A program made the position numbers and the translations under genes. From Candidatus Hydrogenedentota bacterium (lineage in GTDB: Bacteria; Hydrogenedentota; Hydrogenedentia; Hydrogenedentales; SLHB01), in the NCBI GenBank assembly GCA_003552765.1, contig PUOI01000355.1:1-5351 (forward strand): a stretch of DNA of 5,351 nucleotides, read 5' to 3'. The notes below the pieces were generated by a model. It had not been told where the DNA came from. It saw only the letters and a program-made list of their open reading frames with translations, and searched no databases. Shown piece after piece: positions 1 through 2,984 of the stretch; the stretch's first letter is position 1, and each line of letters starts with the position of its first letter.

Positions 1-515
1 ATCTGGTACGCCAGATCTGCGAGACCGACCCAGTCGTCGGATTCTGCTGTTTCCTCATCGCTGAGCTGGTAAGCGCCCATGCAGAATGCACCGGTTCGTT
101 CGAAAAGCTGCTCCAGCTCGGCGTCGGTGAAGGCCAAGACCACGTCGATGTCCCCGGCGAGGCTCGATTCGAACTCAGAGATGACACAGCGAAATAGCTC
201 CTGAGCGACAGGGTCATCGATGCCGGTGAATTGAAATCCGGCGTCCTCGTCGTAACAATTGACGTCACCAAAGATGGCGAGGCTACGGAGCGCATTGCGC
301 CAGGTCAGCAGCTCTCGAGATTTGTGCATGCAGCGCCATCGGTAGCGCTCGCTTTCTTGGTCCTCGTCGTGAACCCATAACGAGAAACCGCGAGCGGTGG
401 GGCGAAACTCCACGTGCACGGTGAAGCCCATGCCAGGCCCAGCACCAAAGGACTCGCAGACGATCGTCCAGGGTTGGGAACCGCGCTTTTGCAACCCCTG
501 GTTCTTCTCAGCCAT
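1..515 (-). CDS. Hypothetical protein, 3'-truncated by the window edge
   Basis: I do not recognise this protein and assign no function. Reading starts at the ATG complementary to 513-515 and stays open to the left edge, giving 171 codons without a stop; the C-terminus is outside the window. The start is supported by a GAGGAA Shine-Dalgarno (522-527) six bases upstream. The visible chain begins MAEKNQGLQKRG and continues with a mixed basic and aromatic half (a WVHDEDQESERYRWRC stretch near residues 47-62). The second half is acidic (AELEQLFERTG, then SDEETAESDDW). It has no signal peptide, transmembrane segment or obvious catalytic motif and looks like a soluble cytoplasmic protein. The start lies 26 bp after the stop of the upstream gene, so the two are probably co-transcribed. 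Its coding is less GC-rich than the primase gene, which would fit cargo of different origin. Existence as a gene is fairly secure; role is unknown. Confidence 0.72.
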   Translation of the reverse strand, partial: MAEKNQGLQKRGSQPWTIVCESFGAGPGMGFTVHVEFRPTARGFSLWVHDEDQESERYRWRCMHKSRELLTWRNALRSLAIFGDVNCYDEDAGFQFTGIDDPVAQELFRCVISEFESSLAGDIDVVLAFTDAELEQLFERTGAFCMGAYQLSDEETAESDDWVGLADLAYQ

Positions 516-541
516 TTCGTATTCCTCGGAAAAAGTTGGCG

Positions 542-1201
542 TCAGCTAAAACGCAGGTGGGAACCATCGCGGACGTCATAGCCAAGTACGTGGAGACAGC
601 AGCTCATGCGCTCCAGTAATTCCGGGCGGATATGCCAATAGGCACCGCTTGAGGTTATTTGGCGCATTCCGAAGTGCTCGAGCAAGGAGGGCGGCAGCCA
701 ACGGTCCATGTCTTCCTGTAACCACGGCAACGCGGTGGAGGGTTGGCCGTCAGTAAATCCTGGGATTTCTTCGGGTCCGGAAAACGGAGTGTCATCGAGG
801 TCCCAGCGAACGACGTCAGCACCCTCGCCATCCTCGCTTATGAGGTCTTCCGGGTCGCCATAACAGAGTAGGAGCTGCTCCTGAATATCGTCCCATACCG
901 AACCCGAAAGCCCCGCGCGTACCTCGCCCCACGTTTTCGCGGTGCGCAACACATCAGCAGTCCGATCGGTGCCCTCCGCGTTCGCGGCCGTTGCAAAAAC
1001 CAGCCCGCCGTTAGGATGGAGACGGTAATGGAGGATCTGCTTGGGTGAAGGAGCCTGTTCAACGCCGTGACGGCCTCTGAGTAACTCCCACACGACAGGA
1101 ATGTCCTCAGGATCCACGGCGGCTTCCAGCTCTTGTAGGAGGGCATCCTCCTTTTTGTCCTGTTTCGATCTCCACTCATTGAACGACTTTGGTGCCTTCA
1201 T
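542..1201 (-). CDS. Hypothetical protein, 219 aa, first gene of a two-gene unit
   Basis: I do not recognise this family. The ATG at 1201 is preceded by GGGAGA (1207-1212) with five bases between, a good ribosome binding site. The protein is acidic and soluble, with no signal peptide or membrane span. The N-terminal third is charged and helical (SFNEWRSKQDKKEDALLQELEAA). A middle part contains a KQILHYRLHPNGGLVFATAA stretch that could form a beta hairpin. The C-terminal part is rich in Trp and Asp/Glu (WLQEDMDRWLPPSLLEHFGM), followed by a Cys pair (SCCLHVLGYDVRDG). The next gene begins 26 bp downstream, consistent with an operon. Upstream lies a structured leader with a terminator-like hairpin at 1323-1356, so expression may depend on read-through, unless a separate weak promoter lies between 1213 and 1320. 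The pair could be cargo of the neighbouring mobile element or flanking host genes; the sequence cannot separate these. Confidence 0.75.
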   Translation of the reverse strand: MKAPKSFNEWRSKQDKKEDALLQELEAAVDPEDIPVVWELLRGRHGVEQAPSPKQILHYRLHPNGGLVFATAANAEGTDRTADVLRTAKTWGEVRAGLSGSVWDDIQEQLLLCYGDPEDLISEDGEGADVVRWDLDDTPFSGPEEIPGFTDGQPSTALPWLQEDMDRWLPPSLLEHFGMRQITSSGAYWHIRPELLERMSCCLHVLGYDVRDGSHLRFS

Positions 1202-1300
1202 CGTTATCTCCCGGTGTACATGCGCCTCAACTCGGGATCTTGGCCTCTAAATATCTTCGCTGCCAACGTAGTGCGTCGATGCCGCGGGCGAGGCGGTCGA

Positions 1301-1320
1301 TTGCCCGACCGTACGGGCAA
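1301..1320. repeat. Short inverted repeat in the leader of the 219-aa gene
   Basis: TTGCCCG (1301-1307) is complementary to CGGGCAA (1314-1320) with a six-base loop, and the centre also contains the palindrome CCGTACGG (1309-1316). It sits just downstream, on the minus strand, of the terminator hairpin and about 100 bp before the 219-aa gene. It could be an operator or a second RNA hairpin. There is no T-run after it, so it is not itself a terminator. Role unknown. Confidence 0.4.
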
Positions 1321-1322
1321 CG

Positions 1323-1356
1323 AAAAAAGCCTGCACAGCATTCGCTAAAGCAGGCT
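1323..1356 (-). terminator. Rho-independent terminator
   Basis: Read on the minus strand, AGCCTGC (1356-1350) pairs with GCAGGCT (1334-1328), immediately followed by a run of Ts (six counting the last stem base) ending at 1323. The 15-base loop can fold further (AGC-GAAT-GCT), lengthening the stem. This is the clearest intrinsic terminator in the window. It would end transcripts coming from the right: either a short RNA from the promoter at 1425-1453, or read-through from the TerS-like operon. Its 5' arm overlaps the 3' arm of a competing 9-bp hairpin (1376-1368 with 1351-1343), so termination may be conditional. Confidence 0.75.
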
Positions 1357-1418
1357 CCTGGCGGATCGCTTTAGCGTGTATTTATTACGCGCCCCGCAAG
1401 CTGACTTCAAATCGGCGC
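1323..1418 (-). ncRNA. Candidate small RNA or leader attenuator, about 95 nt
   Basis: No known RNA family is recognised. The call rests on architecture: a good minus-strand promoter (-35 at 1453-1448, -10 at 1430-1425), a predicted start near 1418, and an intrinsic terminator ending at 1323, with no convincing ORF between. Three helices can be drawn. CGCGCC (1419-1414) pairs with GGCGCG (1393-1388). CGCTAAAGC (1376-1368) pairs with GCTTTAGCG (1351-1343), perfect over 9 bp with a 16-nt loop. The third is the terminator stem. The second and third share bases 1350-1351, and the second's 3' arm occupies the terminator loop, so they exclude one another as in an antiterminator/terminator pair. It could be a free-standing sRNA, or a leader controlling the 219-aa gene that starts 121 bp beyond. 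The exact start is inferred, not seen. Confidence 0.5.
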
Positions 1419-1424
1419 GGTTCA

Positions 1425-1492
1425 ATGATCCCCCTCGCTGCCGAGGGTGTCAAACGCTCAAAAATCCAAAAATTCTGGAAATTTTTCGGGCC
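1425..1492 (-). promoter_or_regulatory. Sigma-70-type promoter with UP-like A/T tracts and a spacer palindrome
   Basis: On the minus strand a perfect TTGACA (1453-1448) is followed after exactly 17 bases by GATCAT (1430-1425), four of six matches to the -10 consensus. Directly upstream (about 1456-1490) are three A/T tracts at roughly helical spacing (AAAAATTT, AATTTTT, ATTTTT) in otherwise GC-rich DNA, which would suit an UP element or curved DNA. The spacer contains a perfect 6-bp inverted repeat, CCCTCG (1447-1442 on the minus strand) against CGAGGG (1437-1432), with a four-base loop. A dyad between -35 and -10 is a typical place for an operator. Transcription would run left into the candidate small RNA. 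Confidence 0.58.
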
Positions 1493-1516
1493 AGGGTTTG
1501 GCGCATGTGGCGTTGC

Positions 1517-1610
1517 CCAAGAGCAGCCCCGGCCCCGCCCTAGGCCCTGGGGGGTTACCGGGAGATCGTGCTCCCCAGAGGCATGCCCGGACCCGAAATG
1601 CTGCTCTTGG
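1517..1610. repeat. Long GC-rich stem-loop closed by an 11-bp inverted repeat
   Basis: CCAAGAGCAGC (1517-1527) is perfectly complementary to GCTGCTCTTGG (1600-1610). The 72-base interior folds further: CTGGGG (1547-1552) with CCCCAG (1573-1578), the alternative GGGAG (1560-1564) with CTCCC (1571-1575), and the 8-bp palindrome GGCATGCC (1580-1587). No T-run follows on either strand, so it is not a standard intrinsic terminator. It lies 170-260 bp past the TerS-like gene, between that gene and the small-RNA promoter. It may be a structured RNA at the 3' end of the operon, a recognition or packaging site, or a processing signal; the sequence alone does not decide. Confidence 0.5.
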
Positions 1611-1686
1611 CAGGTATCAGCGGATTCGTGATCCGCCGGTTTCTTTCTTGTATGTGTCGAATTTTCCTCTCGACATCATATACCTG
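1611..1686. repeat. Nested inverted repeats resembling a three-way junction
   Basis: CAGGTAT (1611-1617) is complementary to ATACCTG (1680-1686). Between them sit two hairpins: GCGGAT (1620-1625) with ATCCGC (1631-1636), loop five bases, and TGTCGA (1655-1660) with TCGACA (1670-1675), loop nine bases. The set abuts the 11-bp stem at 1517-1610 without a gap, so 1517-1686 forms a continuous chain of helices. The individual stems are short (6-7 bp); it is their nesting that is notable. Possibly a structured RNA on the minus strand or a protein-binding DNA region. Confidence 0.42.
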
Positions 1687-1717
1687 TGAGACCCAACACT
1701 CCTGAAAAACTCGGTCA

Positions 1718-1759
1718 TGGACCACTGGTGGACCACAGGGAGCAGAAGGTCGGGGACCA
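1718..1759. repeat. GGACCA direct repeats next to the TerS-like gene
   Basis: TGGACCAC occurs at 1718-1725 and again at 1729-1736, an 11-bp period close to one helical turn. The core GGACCA recurs at 1754-1759, about two turns further. The cluster starts 18 bp after the stop codon of the TerS-like gene. A separate inverted repeat, CAGAAGG (1743-1749) with CCTTCTG (1765-1771), surrounds the third copy. Phased short repeats suit binding of a multimeric HTH protein, but the repeats are few and short. Confidence 0.4.
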
Positions 1760-1776
1760 GCTGCCCTTCTGGTGGC

Positions 1777-2217
1777 CTACTCGTCTTCCCGGTCGGCGTT
1801 GCCGTCGATCACCGAGGAATGGTTCCGCAGCGCTTCCAGATGGAGGGCGCCCAGGTTAATTTCGATTGAGGCTCCCCGCTGCTCTCCCCAGGAATCGGCG
1901 TTCATCCGGGCCGCCATCCACTTCCTGAAGTCAGAGCGCAGCTTCGCGCCGGGCACCTCGCTCGGGTCGCGGACACCATCAGCAATGGCGAGACCCTCCT
2001 CCACCAGGGCGTCGGCGGCGGCCTGCCGTGCTTGCCGGTACCTTTCCCGCCGAATGGAGGCGTTGCACCAGGTGCTCAAGATTGGCCGACTGACCCCCAA
2101 CTCCTCTGCGATGTCCTTTAGGCTTCGACCGGATGCGACCTGGTCGAACACATAGTTCTCGCCGCCCGCCTTACGGATAGTGGCGTGCGCCGTTTTCGTG
2201 ATGAGCTTTCCCGCCAT
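1777..2217 (-). CDS. Phage small terminase subunit-like HTH protein (Sf6-type TerS)
   Basis: This is probably a small terminase-like DNA-binding protein. In phages, TerS oligomerises on the packaging site and delivers DNA to the large terminase ATPase/nuclease. The ATG at 2217 has a GAGGA ribosome site seven bases upstream. Of 146 residues, about 31-52 form a helix-turn-helix (SLKDIAEELGVSRPILSTW). Residues 60-81 are a helical segment (RQAAADALVEEGLAIADG). Residues 92-113 carry KLRSDFRKWMAARMNADSWGEQ, very like the 'R-x-D-x-RKW-x-x-(S/A)K-L-x-P-x-x-(Y/W)G' signature of Sf6-like TerS. Residues 116-131 (SIEINLGALHLEALR) also match the usual tail. The length is in the family range. It is the last gene after the primase-helicase, the 114-aa gene and a possible small ORF. 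No large terminase follows, which is unusual for a phage and fits a satellite that redirects a helper's packaging. A plain HTH regulator is the alternative. Confidence 0.75.
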   Translation of the reverse strand: MAGKLITKTAHATIRKAGGENYVFDQVASGRSLKDIAEELGVSRPILSTWCNASIRRERYRQARQAAADALVEEGLAIADGVRDPSEVPGAKLRSDFRKWMAARMNADSWGEQRGASIEINLGALHLEALRNHSSVIDGNADREDE

Positions 2218-2239
2218 GTCTTCGTCCTCAGTGTGATCG

Positions 2240-2359
2240 TCAGGGGCTGTGGGCCGGCTGTGTCTCGCGCACGAACGCGTCCACCGGCGGCGGGCGCGTC
2301 ATCGCCCGGGTACGCAGACCACGCGCGCTTCCAGTGGGTCTGGTGATGTGCCGCTTCAC
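2240..2359 (-). CDS. Possible 39-aa small ORF between the 114-aa and TerS-like genes
   Basis: A GTG at 2359, one base after the stop of the 114-aa gene, opens a 39-codon frame ending in TGA at 2242-2240. GGGAGG lies about nine bases upstream of the GTG, inside the end of the preceding gene, so translational coupling is possible. The TerS-like ATG follows 22 bp after its stop. The product would begin MKRHITRPTGSARGLRTR and be strongly basic in its first half, ending PPPVDAFVRETQPAHSP. I recognise no family. It fills an otherwise empty gap in a compact operon and has a ribosome site, but at this size and GC content it could arise by chance. Confidence 0.42.
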   Translation of the reverse strand: MKRHITRPTGSARGLRTRAMTRPPPVDAFVRETQPAHSP

Positions 2360-2360
2360 G

Positions 2361-2705
2361 TCAGTGCACCTCCCGGTCGTCCAACGTGCGTTTTTCGATC
2401 CTGCCATCCGGGTGGATCACCGAGATCACCGGCAACAGGTCCGTGCCGCCCCCGGTGGAGTTCGCCACGATGATGGTGCCTCCCCTCCTCGCGGCGAGCA
2501 GCCGGTAGGCCCGGTCGCGGGCGTCGGTGTACCGGCGCATCAACTGCCTCGGCATCCGGGCGGGGGAGAACGGCTCCCACTCCACGTTCACGATGCCGTT
2601 AGCGTCCGGGTCGAAATGAAAGGTACAGTGCAGATTCTTCGCCAGGCGCACACGCACCGGCTTCAGCGGCGGAAACGTGTCCGCGTTACGGATATCGCTC
2701 TTCAC
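2361..2705 (-). CDS. Hypothetical protein, 114 aa, GTG start
   Basis: I do not recognise this protein. The frame is open back to 2930, but the upstream part runs through the repeat cluster and codes an implausible mixture, so I place the start at the GTG at 2705, which has a GAGGA ribosome site (2713-2717) seven bases upstream. The 114 residues begin VKSDIRNADTFPPLKPVRVR. A basic N-terminal part is followed by a possible beta segment (HCTFHFDPDANGIVNVEWEPF), an Arg-rich helix (MPRQLMRRYTDARDRAYRLLAARRGG) around residues 51-76, and a C-terminal strand-rich part with a Gly-rich turn (STGGGTDLLPVISVIHPDGRI). It is soluble, with no membrane segment. The Arg-rich helix would suit nucleic-acid or protein contact, but that is only inference. 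It lies just downstream of the repeat cluster and ahead of the TerS-like gene, so a role in replication or packaging is conceivable. Confidence 0.72.
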   Translation of the reverse strand: MKSDIRNADTFPPLKPVRVRLAKNLHCTFHFDPDANGIVNVEWEPFSPARMPRQLMRRYTDARDRAYRLLAARRGGTIIVANSTGGGTDLLPVISVIHPDGRIEKRTLDDREVH

Positions 2706-2712
2706 AGGGGGA

Positions 2713-2717
2713 TCCTC
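2713..2717 (-). promoter_or_regulatory. Ribosome binding site fixing the GTG start of the 114-aa gene
   Basis: GAGGA on the minus strand, seven bases before the GTG at 2705. It decides the start against the longer frame open to 2930, whose upstream codons fall inside the repeats. Confidence 0.65.
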
Positions 2718-2828
2718 GAAAGATGGGGGCAGGGCGTGACCGGAACGCCAGTCGGCACGGCCGGAACGCGCCGGCGGGGGCGCATGGGACGCGAGGGACG
2801 CGTTTTCTGAACCTATTAAGGATATTAA

Positions 2829-2859
2829 ATCCACACACATACCCAGACAGTGTGTGGAT
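2829..2859. repeat. 10-bp hairpin where two repeat units converge
   Basis: ATCCACACAC (2829-2838) is perfectly complementary to GTGTGTGGAT (2850-2859), with an 11-base loop. It is formed by the 3' ends of the inverted and the middle repeat units, which face one another here. No T-run follows, so it is not a normal terminator. It may be an extruded cruciform or a primase template site within the presumed origin. Confidence 0.6.
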
Positions 2860-2890
2860 CTCCTCATATCTATAGGTTTTAGAAACGTGT

Positions 2891-2919
2891 CCCATGCATC
2901 CCAAAAAGAGATGCGTGGG
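2891..2919. repeat. Second hairpin between the two direct repeat units
   Basis: CCCATGCATC (2891-2900) pairs with GATGCGTGGG (2910-2919) with one mismatch (a G-T wobble in RNA), loop nine bases. It joins the end of one unit to the start of the next, as the hairpin at 2829-2859 joins the convergent ends. Two hairpins about 60 bp apart at unit junctions look organised rather than accidental. Confidence 0.5.
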
Positions 2920-2984
2920 GATCTCCTCATATCTATTGGTTTGGAAAACGCGTCCCTCGCGTCCCAAACACACTTCTGGAGGCT

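Larger units (their letters stand above)
2785..2966. repeat. Three-unit iteron cluster bounded by a perfect 22-bp inverted repeat; candidate replication origin
   Basis: A unit of about 52 bp occurs three times: inverted on the plus strand at 2785-2836, and on the minus strand at 2903-2852 and 2966-2915. By hand count the two minus-strand copies share 43 of 52 bases, and the outer two share 39 of 52. The outer copies begin with the same 22 bases, giving a perfect inverted repeat (2786-2807 against 2944-2965). Each unit opens with two GGGAcGCG-like octamers nine bases apart, giving six in all: 2786-2793, 2795-2802, 2886-2893, 2895-2902, 2949-2956, 2958-2965. An A+T-rich stretch at 2808-2830 resembles an unwinding region. 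The cluster starts 19 bp after the primase-helicase stop codon. P4-type initiators bind short iterons in an origin, so this is the likely origin or a replication-control site; that role is inferred. Confidence 0.7.

Noticed and set aside
1377..1393. A dif/Xer-like recombination site around the TATTTATTA centre
   Set aside because: Only four outer bases pair (GCGT/ACGC) and the arms do not resemble XerC/XerD arms.
1414..1436. tRNA T-arm-like GGTTCAATGATCC, suggesting an attachment site in a tRNA 3' end
   Set aside because: The flanking bases do not form a T-stem, and no anticodon or acceptor stem can be drawn around it.
1450..1506. 18-codon minus-strand ORF (MRQTLARKISRIFGFLSV), which looks like a small amphipathic peptide
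   Set aside because: No Shine-Dalgarno precedes it and it overlaps the A/T tracts and -35 box of the promoter, which explain the base pattern better.
1617..1679. 20-codon minus-strand ORF (MMSRGKFDTYKKETGGSRIR)
   Set aside because: No proper ribosome site; it overlaps the nested inverted repeats and is short enough to be chance.
1700..1727. A terminator for the TerS-like operon at the minus-strand GGTC-CAT-GACC with T5
   Set aside because: The stem is only four base pairs and three bases separate it from the T-run; too weak to call.
2706..2930. N-terminal extension of the 114-aa gene to an ATG at 2930
   Set aside because: The extension translates the repeat units, giving two MRRS starts from two repeat copies, and no ribosome site is better than the one before the GTG at 2705.
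2786..2965. A MITE-like insertion with 22-bp terminal inverted repeats
   Set aside because: No target-site duplication is visible at the two ends, and a third internal copy of the same unit points to iterons instead. Not fully excluded.
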